Below are positions 16,894 through 25,146 of a DNA stretch of 36,535 nt, in pieces. The notes beneath the pieces were generated by a model. That model was not told the origin of the DNA, made no database searches, and saw nothing but the letters and a program-made list of their open reading frames with translations. The stretch is from Oscillospiraceae bacterium (lineage in GTDB: Bacteria; Bacillota; Clostridia; Oscillospirales; Oscillospiraceae): NCBI GenBank assembly GCA_017452605.1, contig JAFTMB010000073.1:1-36535 (forward strand), written 5' to 3'. The stretch's first letter is position 1. Each line of letters starts with the position of its first letter. The position numbers and the translations under genes are program-made.

Positions 16894-18336
16894 ATGGACG
16901 AACACAATGTATCATCAAAAAAGCAGATTGTAGCCTCCCTCGTCTGGAAGGTGCTGGAGCGCTTCGGCGTGCAGGGCGTGCAGTTTGTGGTTCAGATTGT
17001 TCTGGCTCGGATTTTGGAGCCGGACGATTTCGGCGTCATCACCCTGCTGACAATCTTTATTAGTCTGGCAAATGTATTTGTCCAGACGGGCCTCAACACC
17101 GCCCTGATTCAGAAAAAAGAAGTGGACGATGTGGACTACTCCTCGGTGTTCTATGTGTCCATGGTGGTGGCGGGCGTTTTATATGCGGTGCTTTATTTCT
17201 GCGCCCCGCTGATTGCGGCGTTTTATGGCGTGCCTGAGCTGGTGGCTATTCTGCGGGTAACTTCCCTGACGCTGTTCTTTGGCGCGCTCAACTCTATTCA
17301 GGGCGCTGTGATTGCCCGGAAAATGGAGTTTCACAAGGCGTTTATCTGCGGCTTGTGCGCGTCTGTCATCTCCGGCGTGGTGGGTATTGCCATGGCCTAC
17401 GGCGGCTACGGCTTCTGGGCACTGGTGGGCCAGCAGCTGAGCAATGTAATAAGCGTCTGCGCCATCATGTGGTTCGTGGTGAAGTGGAGACCGAAGCTGC
17501 TGTTTTCCCTGGAACGGGTAAAAAATTTGCTGCGGTTCGGCTGGAAACTGCTGGCATCGGGTCTTCTCAACACCCTTTACACCCACTTAAGCGGCCTGAT
17601 TATCGGCAAAAAATACAGCACCGAATCCCTGGCGTTTTATAACAGAGGCCAGCAATTCCCCTCGCTGCTGGCAACCAACATGGATTCTGCCATTCAATCT
17701 GTGATGCTGCCGGCCTATTCCCAGCATCAGGACAGCCCGGAAACCGTGCGGGCCATGATGAGAAGATCCATTCGGCTGAGCACTTATCTGGTATTTCCGC
17801 TGCTGTTTGGCCTTTCCGCGGTGGCTGAGCCGCTGGTTGTCCTGCTGTTGACAGAAAAGTGGCTTCCCTGCGTGCCTTACATGCAGGTTTTGTGCCTTTC
17901 CTTTGCCTTTTACCCGGTGCATTCCACCAACCTGCAGGCGGTGAATGCCATGGGTCACAGTGAAATTTTCTTAAAGCTGGAGCTGATTAAAAAGCTGTAC
18001 GGCACGGTGATTTTGCTGATCGCGGTGCAGTTTGGCCCCATGGCCATGGCGGCGTCCGCTATTATTGGTGACCTGATCGGCACCTTTGTCAATGCTTCCC
18101 CCAACAAAAAGCTGCTCGGCTACAGCTATCTGGAGCAGTGGAGGGACATCGTTCCGGCGCTGGCGCTGTCGGCGGCGATGATGGTCCTGGTGCGCTTGGT
18201 AGGCCTGCTGGAAATGCCGGCGCTGCCTTTGCTGATTTTACAGATTGTGACCGGAATGGCGGTGTATATCGCAGGCTCGGTGATTTTTAAACTGGAGAGT
18301 TTTTCCTATCTGATCCGTCAGATTCGGAAGAAATAG
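16894..18336 (+). CDS. oligosaccharide flippase, Wzx/TuaB-like (MOP superfamily)
   Basis: Integral membrane protein of 480 aa with about 12-14 predicted helices. It is expected to move the undecaprenyl-linked repeat unit across the membrane for polymerisation by the Wzy-like protein of the same operon. Seen: a cytoplasmic N-terminus with KKQIVASLVWKVLERFGVQG, a typical WzxC/TuaB start, then ARILEPDDFGV and TGLNTALIQKKEVDD, both common in this subgroup. It begins 1 bp after the preceding stop, so translation is coupled. Confidence 0.9.
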   Translation: MDEHNVSSKKQIVASLVWKVLERFGVQGVQFVVQIVLARILEPDDFGVITLLTIFISLANVFVQTGLNTALIQKKEVDDVDYSSVFYVSMVVAGVLYAVLYFCAPLIAAFYGVPELVAILRVTSLTLFFGALNSIQGAVIARKMEFHKAFICGLCASVISGVVGIAMAYGGYGFWALVGQQLSNVISVCAIMWFVVKWRPKLLFSLERVKNLLRFGWKLLASGLLNTLYTHLSGLIIGKKYSTESLAFYNRGQQFPSLLATNMDSAIQSVMLPAYSQHQDSPETVRAMMRRSIRLSTYLVFPLLFGLSAVAEPLVVLLLTEKWLPCVPYMQVLCLSFAFYPVHSTNLQAVNAMGHSEIFLKLELIKKLYGTVILLIAVQFGPMAMAASAIIGDLIGTFVNASPNKKLLGYSYLEQWRDIVPALALSAAMMVLVRLVGLLEMPALPLLILQIVTGMAVYIAGSVIFKLESFSYLIRQIRKK

Positions 18337-18353
18337 ACACGGAGGCGTTATTT

Positions 18354-19454
18354 ATGGCAAATTTGATCAATGTTACCCGTTCTTCCATGCCCTCTTTCGA
18401 GGAGTATTGCGAGGAAATTAAAGAGCTTTGGGACAGCCACTGGCTGACTAACATGGGCGTTAAGCATGTGCAGCTTCAGGCGGAGCTGGAAAAATATCTG
18501 GATACGCCCCATGTGGTTCTGTATACCAACGGTCACCTGGCCCTGGAAAATGTGATTGCGGCGCTGGATCTGCCCAAGGGCGGAGAGGTCATCACCACGC
18601 CCTTTACCTTTATCTCCACCACCCACGCCATTGTGCGCAACGGCCTTGTGCCGGTGTTCTGCGACATCAACGATGTGGACTACACCATGGATGCAACCAA
18701 GATTGAATCGCTGATTACCGAAAAAACCGTGGCCATTGTGCCGGTGCATGTTTACGGAAACCTGTGCGATGTGGATGCCATTCAGGCAATCGCTGACAAG
18801 CACGGCCTGAAGGTGATTTATGATGCTGCACATGCCTTTGGCGTGTCCCGCAACGGCGTCAATGCCGCGAACTTCGGCGATGCTTCCATGTTCAGCTTCC
18901 ACGCCACCAAGGTGTATAACACCATTGAGGGCGGCGCTGTCACCTTCCGGGAGGATTTGGTGCAGAAGATGAACGACCTGAAAAACTTCGGCATCCGGGG
19001 CCCTGAAAGCGTGGCTTATGTGGGCGGCAACGCCAAGATGAACGAGTTCCAAGCGGCCATGGGCATCTGCAATCTGCGCCATGTGGACGAAGAAATCCAA
19101 AAGCGCAAGGCGGTTGTAGAGCGTTACCGCAGCCGTTTGTCCGGCGTTCCCGGAATCAAGCTGTGCAGCGACCAGCCCGGCGTAAAGCATAATTATGCCT
19201 ATTTCCCGGTGGTGTTTGACGGCGAATTGAGCCGGGAAACTGTGTTTGCAAGGCTTGCTGAGCATAACATTATCGCCCGGAAGTACTTCTTCCCCCTGAC
19301 CAATTCGGTGGAATGTTATCAAGACCTGCCCACCGCCGGCGTGGAGAAGACACCCGTGGCAAACCGGATGGCAAATCAGGTTTTGACCCTGCCGCTGTAT
19401 GCTGACCTTTCTTTGGAGGATGTAGACCGCATCTGCGACATTATTCTGGCTTAA
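18354..19454 (+). CDS. DegT/DnrJ/EryC1 aminotransferase, VioA-like (dTDP-4-keto sugar)
   Basis: PLP sugar aminotransferase of 366 aa, distinct from the PglE-like enzyme of the same operon. The start (INVTRSSMPSFEEY, then WLTNMG) and LYTNGHLALENVI match the VioA subgroup, which makes dTDP-4-amino-4,6-dideoxyglucose (Qui4N) from the RmlB product. The PLP lysine is K186 in FHATK; YDAAHAFG holds the ring-contact Asp. Specificity for C4 rather than C3 is inferred from this resemblance. It is the last gene before the terminator. A VioB-type N-acyltransferase would normally follow; none is present on this strand. Confidence 0.86.
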   Translation: MANLINVTRSSMPSFEEYCEEIKELWDSHWLTNMGVKHVQLQAELEKYLDTPHVVLYTNGHLALENVIAALDLPKGGEVITTPFTFISTTHAIVRNGLVPVFCDINDVDYTMDATKIESLITEKTVAIVPVHVYGNLCDVDAIQAIADKHGLKVIYDAAHAFGVSRNGVNAANFGDASMFSFHATKVYNTIEGGAVTFREDLVQKMNDLKNFGIRGPESVAYVGGNAKMNEFQAAMGICNLRHVDEEIQKRKAVVERYRSRLSGVPGIKLCSDQPGVKHNYAYFPVVFDGELSRETVFARLAEHNIIARKYFFPLTNSVECYQDLPTAGVEKTPVANRMANQVLTLPLYADLSLEDVDRICDIILA

Positions 19455-19465
19455 ATAAAGTAATA

Positions 19466-19497
19466 ATCCCGGCCTGCGTTTTAACGCAGGCCGGGAT
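19466..19497. terminator. shared terminator of the polysaccharide operon and the convergent acyltransferase gene
   Basis: Long perfect stem, ATCCCGGCCTGCG (19466-19478) with CGCAGGCCGGGAT (19485-19497), loop of about 6 nt, followed by TTTTTTG on the plus strand. The minus strand has a looser T-rich tail (TTATTACTTTATTT), so it can serve both converging units. Confidence 0.9.
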
Positions 19498-19506
19498 TTT
19501 TTGTTG

Positions 19507-20631
19507 TTATTTTACCCCCAGCTTTTCAAAAACGGCGGCTTCCGCCTTTTTGAATTTGACAAGGAATTTATCATAGTGGCGATCCCACAGCCGGAAAAAG
19601 GGCGTTTCCAGGAAACGAATCCGAAGATAGTCAATGCCGGTGCAGACCGCGTAAATTGCCAAAACACTGCCGATGGCGTGCAGGGGCATCCAGGCTTTGC
19701 TGTATGTGCCTACATTGTCCAGGGTGTCAACCCACAGCCAGTGGCGCATCAGGTCGCTGTTGGTGTGAATGAGCAGCACGCCAAAAGAGGATGCGGCCAG
19801 GGTGTTGATAAACCGGCTGTTGGGAATGGACACATTTTTGAAGAACATGAACGCGCAGAAGCCGGTGACAAGGGCTAAAATGGCGTTGGAATCGGATACA
19901 AAGTAATAAGTAAGATTCTTGCCGATTTTGCTCATCAGCCATGCGCCTGCCACAACGCTCAGGGCGCTCAGCGCCACCGAGCACAGGGTCATAATGCCCC
20001 AGACCTTGGTGTTTTCAAACAGCTTGTTGGGATACAGCCGCACATAGGAAGAGAACAGATACAGCACGGCGAACCAGGAAACATAGTTCATGTACAGGGT
20101 GAAGATCATTTTCAGCGTGCCGGTGAGCACATACATGAAGCTCATCAGCAAAAGAAGATAGATGTGCTGCCGCTGGGTCATGTGGTTTACCAGCACATTC
20201 AGGAAAGGAATGGTCAGGAAAAATACCAGATACGCCCCGGTAAAGCCAACGCCGATTTCCGTGACAGGGAAGAAAATGCTTATCAGGCTGCCCAGAGAGA
20301 AGCTGCCGTAGCCGAAGATAAAGAACAGGAAATTGATGACGATGTTGTAAAACACCACTTCCAGGAACAGCTTGGCGAATTTCTTTGCGGAAATGGAGGA
20401 CTTGCACATAAAATAGCCGGAAATGAGGACAAAGCAGTTGATGCCGGTCTTTCCCCAGGCGCCGAACAGCAAAAGAAACAGCGACGGCGCGGCGGTGGGA
20501 TTTGCCAGAACCGGGCCGCCGGCATATAGGCCGGAGTTGACCACATAGTGGTGGGCGATGACCAGAAGCATTACCAAAATGCGAAAAAGCTCCAGATTGG
20601 AGTTTCTCGCAGGTTTGGGTTGGGTAGACAT
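19507..20631 (-). CDS. acyltransferase family 3 membrane protein (O-antigen O-acetylase-like)
   Basis: Polytopic membrane protein of 374 aa with about 10 helices. It probably O-acetylates a surface glycan. Seen: the family N-terminal motif SNLELFRILVMLLVIAHHY with the essential His pair (H27-H28), GINCFVLISGYF and LETPFFRLWDR at the end. The frame is open to 20727, but the ATG at 20631 is chosen: AGGAGGAAC lies just upstream and the protein then begins where family members do. It has its own promoter and faces the polysaccharide operon, so it is a likely decoration enzyme for that polymer. Confidence 0.88.
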   Translation of the reverse strand: MSTQPKPARNSNLELFRILVMLLVIAHHYVVNSGLYAGGPVLANPTAAPSLFLLLFGAWGKTGINCFVLISGYFMCKSSISAKKFAKLFLEVVFYNIVINFLFFIFGYGSFSLGSLISIFFPVTEIGVGFTGAYLVFFLTIPFLNVLVNHMTQRQHIYLLLLMSFMYVLTGTLKMIFTLYMNYVSWFAVLYLFSSYVRLYPNKLFENTKVWGIMTLCSVALSALSVVAGAWLMSKIGKNLTYYFVSDSNAILALVTGFCAFMFFKNVSIPNSRFINTLAASSFGVLLIHTNSDLMRHWLWVDTLDNVGTYSKAWMPLHAIGSVLAIYAVCTGIDYLRIRFLETPFFRLWDRHYDKFLVKFKKAEAAVFEKLGVK

Positions 20632-20665
20632 GGACAGTTCCTCCTGAAAAAGGATATATATGTCG

Positions 20666-20694
20666 AGTTTAGCAAAAAAGGGGGGAGGTGTCAA
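20666..20694 (-). promoter_or_regulatory. promoter of the acyltransferase-3 gene
   Basis: Minus strand: TTGACA (20689-20694), a 17-bp spacer, TAAACT (20666-20671). It lies just beyond the terminator of the liv/CoA-transferase operon, so the acyltransferase gene is a separate transcription unit. Confidence 0.8.
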
Positions 20695-20718
20695 GAGCGG
20701 GGGAAGATCATAAAGAAA

Positions 20719-20750
20719 CGCTGCCACCGAAAGGAAATTCAGTGGCAGCG
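20719..20750 (-). terminator. terminator of the liv/NeuD/CoA-transferase operon
   Basis: Stem CGCTGCCAC (20719-20727 on the plus strand) with GTGGCAGCG (20742-20750), loop 14 nt, followed on the minus strand by TTTCTTTA. Begins 14 bp after the CoA-transferase stop. Confidence 0.75.
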
Positions 20751-20763
20751 GAGAGAAATGTTT

Positions 20764-21975
20764 TTACTTAACAGCGCCGACTTCGTGCATGTGACGAATG
20801 GTTTCCTCGTCGTAGCCAAAGCTGCGCAGGACATCGTCGGTCTGCTCGCCCATTTTCGGGGCGGGAACGGCGGGGTCTTTCACATAAGTGCCCAGATGGA
20901 TGGGAGGGCAGGACATAATGCTCTTTTCGCCGTTGCGGTTGGTCAGCTCCTCAATGAAGCCGTTGGCCCATGCCTGCTCGTCAACCAGTACATCGGTCAT
21001 GTGGGGCAGCTTGCCGATGACCAGGTCGTTATCCCGGAATTCCTTCATCCACTGGTCGGAGGTCTTTTTCTTCATGGCCTTGCGGATCATGGGGATCAGG
21101 GTTTCGGACATGTTGTAGTAGGTTTCCACGGTGACATTGCCGATGGCGTCGATCTCCTTGTCAATGCCCAGCAGCTTGTACATGAGGGGTGCGTCCTTGT
21201 CGTAAGCCCGGACGGAAATGTTGCACCACTCGCCGTCGGCGCACTCGTAGTTGTTGGTTAGAGGATCGCCGTGGCTGGGAGAAAAGGGGAACTTTTCGCC
21301 GTACTTGGGGTTTGCCCGCAGCAGCATGGAGCTCATTGCCCAGATGGCTGCGCCGTACAGGGAAACATTGACGATGTCACCCTTGCCGGTGCGCTCCCGG
21401 TTATAAAGCGCGGTCATGATGCCTGCCACCAAAAAGCCGCCGCTGACGCAGTCGCCAATGCCGGAGGTGGGGGGCAGGGGGAAGGAGTTTTCCGCCTTGT
21501 AGGGAATGTCCATGCTGAAGCCGGAGCGGGCCCAGAAGGAGATGTTGTCAAATCCGGGGCTGTCGGCGTCGGGACCCTTGGAGCCGAAGCCGTCAATGCT
21601 GGCGTGAATCAGACGGGGGAAGCGGGCGGTGAGGGTTTCGGCGTCCAGACCCAGCTTGCGAAGAGAGCGGGCCCGGGTGTTGGTGACGAAAATGTCGGCA
21701 GATTCCAGAAGCTTCATGGTAAATGCCAGACCTTCTTCGGTCTTGATATTGACGCAGATGCTCTTCTTGCCGGTGTTGTACACATCGAACACGGGGTTCT
21801 CGTCGTCGTTGGTGCTGAGCATTTTCTTGCCGGTTTCACGCCACTGGTCGCCGGTGAAGCTTTCAATCTTGATGACCTCGGCGCCCATATCGCACAGCAT
21901 TCTGGCAGCGCCGGGGGCGGCAACATAGGTGCTCAGTTCCACGACCTTTATGCCGGCCAAAGGCTTGTTGTTCAT
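20764..21975 (-). CDS. CoA-transferase family III (CaiB/BaiF)
   Basis: Moves CoA between carboxylic acids; cytoplasmic. The protein is 403 aa, typical length. Seen: VVELSTYVAAPGAARMLCDMGAEVIKIE at the N-terminus (split: VVELSTYVAAPG, then GAEVIKIE), the catalytic aspartate D175 in GIGDCVSGG, and RERTGKGDIVNVSL. It resembles the 2-hydroxyacyl/aryl-acyl group (HadA, FldA) more than formyl-CoA transferase, but no dehydratase genes are nearby, so the substrate is unknown. The ATG at 21975 has GGAGGAAT 6-8 nt upstream; an in-frame TTG at 21993 is less likely. It is the last gene of the operon, 18 bp after a NeuD-type acyltransferase, which suggests it supplies an acyl-CoA to that enzyme or handles an acid imported by the Liv system. 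Confidence 0.88.
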   Translation of the reverse strand: MNNKPLAGIKVVELSTYVAAPGAARMLCDMGAEVIKIESFTGDQWRETGKKMLSTNDDENPVFDVYNTGKKSICVNIKTEEGLAFTMKLLESADIFVTNTRARSLRKLGLDAETLTARFPRLIHASIDGFGSKGPDADSPGFDNISFWARSGFSMDIPYKAENSFPLPPTSGIGDCVSGGFLVAGIMTALYNRERTGKGDIVNVSLYGAAIWAMSSMLLRANPKYGEKFPFSPSHGDPLTNNYECADGEWCNISVRAYDKDAPLMYKLLGIDKEIDAIGNVTVETYYNMSETLIPMIRKAMKKKTSDQWMKEFRDNDLVIGKLPHMTDVLVDEQAWANGFIEELTNRNGEKSIMSCPPIHLGTYVKDPAVPAPKMGEQTDDVLRSFGYDEETIRHMHEVGAVK

Positions 21976-21993
21976 AATGTATTCCTCCGTCAA

Positions 21994-22638
21994 TCAGTTC
22001 TGCAGGGGCTTGATCAGCTTGGCAGGAACACCCACATAGGTGCCGGGAACGGTGGCGTCCTTGACAACCACGGCAGCTGCGCCGAAGGTGCAGTTTTCCG
22101 TGATGTTGATTTTGTTGATGATGGTGCAGCGCAGGCCAAAGTAGCAGCCCTTGCCGATGTAGGTGTCGCCGCCGGTGATGGTTTCGGACATCATGCTGAC
22201 ATAGTCAGCAATTACGGTGTCGTGACCCAGGCCGCACTCCATGTTCATGATGCAGTGCTTGCCCACATGGGAGTTGACAGCCAGGATAACGCCCTCGCAC
22301 AGAATGCTGCCTTCGCCAACGGTGCAAAGCTTGCCCTTCATGCGGACAGTGGGGTGGATCAGGGTGGCGAAGGGAATGCCGGCCTCCTCGCAGATGCCAG
22401 CCAGTCGCTCTCTGGCGGCGGCGTTGGCAATGGCGATGACGACATGAGGCTTGGGATTCATATTCTTCAAATATTCCATATCGCCCAGGACGCTGTAACC
22501 CTCGGGAGATTCACCGGTGGAATAGTCGGCGATGAAGCCTACAAAGTTCCAGGTGGGGGTCACTTCGTTGATTTCTTCTACAAGGGCCAGGGTTTCTCTG
22601 CCGAAGCCGCCGGCGCCGATAATGACAAGATCTTTCAT
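21994..22638 (-). CDS. NeuD/PglD/VioB-family N-acyltransferase (hexapeptide repeat)
   Basis: Sugar-nucleotide acyltransferase of 214 aa. An N-terminal Rossmann-like domain (VIIGAGGFGRET, residues 5-16) binds the nucleotide sugar in PglD. A left-handed beta helix follows (about 95-205) with the catalytic histidine H139 in LGHD, and the C-terminal GVPAKLIK of the CoA site. It is complete by PglD standards. In PglD and VioB the substrate is a UDP- or dTDP-4-amino-4,6-dideoxyhexose; the nearby polysaccharide operon makes both kinds and lacks such an enzyme. It lies between livF (26 bp gap) and the CoA-transferase, an unusual setting. Sialic-acid O-acetylation (NeuD) is unlikely because no sialate genes are present. 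Confidence 0.87.
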   Translation of the reverse strand: MKDLVIIGAGGFGRETLALVEEINEVTPTWNFVGFIADYSTGESPEGYSVLGDMEYLKNMNPKPHVVIAIANAAARERLAGICEEAGIPFATLIHPTVRMKGKLCTVGEGSILCEGVILAVNSHVGKHCIMNMECGLGHDTVIADYVSMMSETITGGDTYIGKGCYFGLRCTIINKINITENCTFGAAAVVVKDATVPGTYVGVPAKLIKPLQN

Positions 22639-22664
22639 ATCTATTTTCCTTTCCGGGTGGAGGG

Positions 22665-23387
22665 TTATTCCATACCCATATAGCTTTTACGAATCAGGTC
22701 GTCCTTCAGCAGGTTTTCTGCGGTGTCGGAGCCTACAATGCTGCCGGTTTCCAGAACATAGCCCCGGTTGGCAACCTCCAGAGCGGCGTTGACATTCTGC
22801 TCAACCAGCAAAATGGGAAGACCGCTTTCGTTGATCTTTTTGATGGCGGCGAAAATGCCTTCAACAATGATGGGAGCAAGACCCAGGCTGGGCTCGTCCA
22901 GCATCAGCAGCTTGGGCTTTTGCATCAGCGCCCGGCCCAGAGCCAGCATCTGCTGCTCGCCGCCGGAAAGGGTGCCGCCGGCCTGCTTTTCCCGCTCTTT
23001 CAGCCGGGGGAACAGGTCAAACACGTATTCCAGATCGTCGGCAACCTCTTTGGACTTGGCAGAGCGCAGGTAAGCGCCCATCATCAGATTCTCCTTAACA
23101 GAAAGCTGGGAGAAGATGCGTCTGCCCTCAAAGCAGTGGGCGATGCCCATGCCTGCAATCTTGTGGGGAGCAGTGCCGTTGATTTTTTCGCCCATGAAGT
23201 AGATTTCACCGGCGGTGATGCCTTTATACAGGCCGGAAATGGCGGTCAGCGTGGTGGTCTTGCCTGCGCCGTTGCCGCCCAGCAGGGTGACGATCTCGCC
23301 CTCGCCGATAGAGAGGGAGATGCCGTGAAGAGCGACGATTTCGCCGTACTGGAAGTGCAGGTCTTTGATTTCAAGAATGTTTTCCAT
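22665..23387 (-). CDS. livF: branched-chain amino acid-type ABC transporter ATPase LivF
   Basis: One of two ATPases of a HAAT-family importer. The protein is 240 aa. Walker A is GGNGAGKTT (37-45), the signature is LSGGEQQ (140-146), and Walker B is KLLMLDEP (159-166), followed by the LivF-typical SLGLAPIIVE. ILLVEQN contains the H-loop region with Gln in place of His, normal for LivF. Its start overlaps the livG stop by one base (TAATG), so the two ATPases are made together. Confidence 0.95.
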   Translation of the reverse strand: MENILEIKDLHFQYGEIVALHGISLSIGEGEIVTLLGGNGAGKTTTLTAISGLYKGITAGEIYFMGEKINGTAPHKIAGMGIAHCFEGRRIFSQLSVKENLMMGAYLRSAKSKEVADDLEYVFDLFPRLKEREKQAGGTLSGGEQQMLALGRALMQKPKLLMLDEPSLGLAPIIVEGIFAAIKKINESGLPILLVEQNVNAALEVANRGYVLETGSIVGSDTAENLLKDDLIRKSYMGME

Positions 23388-24142
23388 TACTTTGCCCCTC
23401 CCAGATAAGCTTTGATAACATCGGGGTTGTTCTGAATTTCCTCGGGCGTACCCTCGGCCAGCTTGTTGCCGTGGTTAAGCACGCAGATGCGGTCACATAC
23501 CTTCATAACCAGCTTCATGTTGTGCTCGACGATGAGGACGGTGTAGCCCAGATCCCGGATTTTCAGAATGGTGTCGGTGAGAATGTCCTTTTCCGTCAGG
23601 TTCATGCCTGCGGCAGGCTCGTCCAGCAGCAACAGCTTGGGATTGCTGACCAGAGCTCTGGCAATTTCCAGACGGCGCTGGTCGCCGTAGGGCAGGCTGC
23701 CTGCCAGGGAATCTTCCAGATGGCCGATGCCCATAAATTCCAGCACCTCGCGGCAGCGGCGGATGGCCTCTTCGTGCTCTGCGCGGGAGCGCTTGGTGTT
23801 AAAAATCGCGTCGAAAATGTTGGCCCGGGTTTGGGTGTGGCAGCCGACGAGAACATTTTCCAGCACGGTCATTTTCTTAAACAGGTTGATGTTCTGGTAG
23901 GTGCGGGCGATGCCCTTTTGGGCGATCTGGTTGGACAGCTTACCCTGGATTTCCTCGCCGTTGAAGATAACTTTGCCGGCGGTGGGCTTGTAAAAGCCGC
24001 TGATGACATTGAAAAGGGTGGTTTTACCGGCGCCGTTAGGACCGATCAGACCGAAGATTTCGCCCTTGTGAACCTCGGCGCAAACATCGTTGTTGGCAGT
24101 CAGACCGCCAAAAACCATGGAAACGTGATCAATTTTCAGCAT
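23387..24142 (-). CDS. livG: branched-chain amino acid-type ABC transporter ATPase LivG
   Basis: Second ATPase of the importer, 251 aa from the preferred ATG at 24142. GGAGGTG precedes that ATG; an in-frame GTG at 24151 would add three residues. Walker A is GPNGAGKTT (34-42). The signature is the LivG form LPYGDQRRLEIARAL. Walker B is LLLLDEPAAGMN. IVEHNM gives the H-loop His. The C-terminal extension (GTPEEIQNNPDVIKAYLG) is typical of LivG. It overlaps the livM 3' end by 14 bp. Confidence 0.95.
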   Translation of the reverse strand: MLKIDHVSMVFGGLTANNDVCAEVHKGEIFGLIGPNGAGKTTLFNVISGFYKPTAGKVIFNGEEIQGKLSNQIAQKGIARTYQNINLFKKMTVLENVLVGCHTQTRANIFDAIFNTKRSRAEHEEAIRRCREVLEFMGIGHLEDSLAGSLPYGDQRRLEIARALVSNPKLLLLDEPAAGMNLTEKDILTDTILKIRDLGYTVLIVEHNMKLVMKVCDRICVLNHGNKLAEGTPEEIQNNPDVIKAYLGGAK

Positions 24143-25133
24143 TTTCCGCACCTCCGTTCCGGGTAGCTTCGGCCCGCTTGCTCAGAAGCTTCATAACGGC
24201 GGTTTTGCCGCTTTTGTAAAGGCCGATGATGCCGTTGGGGAAGAAGAACAGAACCAGCAGCATAAACAGAGCATAAATCAGGCCCTGATAGGTGGAGAAG
24301 GTCTGGAACACTTCCTTGAACAAAAGCAGAACAATGGCGCCGATGACAGGGCCGGCCAGGGTGGTGATGCCGCCAAAGAGCAGCATGGTCATAAACAGCA
24401 CAGATTGCGTGCCGTTAAAGGTTTCGGGGCTGATAAAGCCGCGCAGGAAAGCGTACAGACCGCCTGCAAGGCCGGTCATGGCAGCGCTGACGGCGAAGGC
24501 CAAAACCTTGTATTTTTGAACGTCAATACCGAGGCCTCTTGCGGCCACGGTGTTTTCCCGAATGGCAATAAAGGCGTTGCCTACCCGGGAGCGGATGATC
24601 CGGTGCTTCACCAGCAGTACAATTGCCAGAATCACCCAGATCACGATGGCGCCTTTGAGGTTGGAGTTAACCTCAAAACCAAACACATTCAGATAGGGAA
24701 TGTTCATAATTCCCAGGCTGCCGCCGGTGACTTCTGTCCAGGAGTTGATAATCAGGTAGATGATCTGGCCAAAGGCGATCATCAAAAGGGACAGAAAGTG
24801 CTTCACCAGCTTGGATGCAGGGATAGCGATCAGCGCGCCGATCAGGGCGGTGATGGCAGAGCCCAGCACCAGCGACAGCAGAGAGGGCACGCCGAACTTA
24901 ATGGTAAGCAGGGCGGAAGAATAAGCGCCGATGGCGAAAAGACCTGCATGACCCAGAGAAATCTGGCCGGTATAGCCGAACAGAACGTCAAGGGATGTAG
25001 CCACAATGGCATAGATGCCAAACAGAGCGATAATCAGCGCGTAGTATGTCTTTTGGGCCAGCACCAGCATGAGAGCCGTTGCGGCAATCAGCAGGAGCAG
25101 CGTCCATTTGTTTTTCGAAATAAAAGCTTTCAT
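24129..25133 (-). CDS. livM: branched-chain amino acid-type ABC transporter permease LivM
   Basis: Membrane subunit of 334 aa with about 8-10 helices. Seen: the LivM pattern DVLFGYTGQISLGHAGLFAIGAY, the cytoplasmic coupling segment with SRVGNAFIAIRENTVAARGLGIDVQKYK, and GGITTLAGPVIGA. It is preceded by GGAGGAGG and lies 13 bp after livH. Confidence 0.95.
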   Translation of the reverse strand: MKAFISKNKWTLLLLIAATALMLVLAQKTYYALIIALFGIYAIVATSLDVLFGYTGQISLGHAGLFAIGAYSSALLTIKFGVPSLLSLVLGSAITALIGALIAIPASKLVKHFLSLLMIAFGQIIYLIINSWTEVTGGSLGIMNIPYLNVFGFEVNSNLKGAIVIWVILAIVLLVKHRIIRSRVGNAFIAIRENTVAARGLGIDVQKYKVLAFAVSAAMTGLAGGLYAFLRGFISPETFNGTQSVLFMTMLLFGGITTLAGPVIGAIVLLLFKEVFQTFSTYQGLIYALFMLLVLFFFPNGIIGLYKSGKTAVMKLLSKRAEATRNGGAENAEN

Positions 25134-25146
25134 TCTTTTCCTCCTC

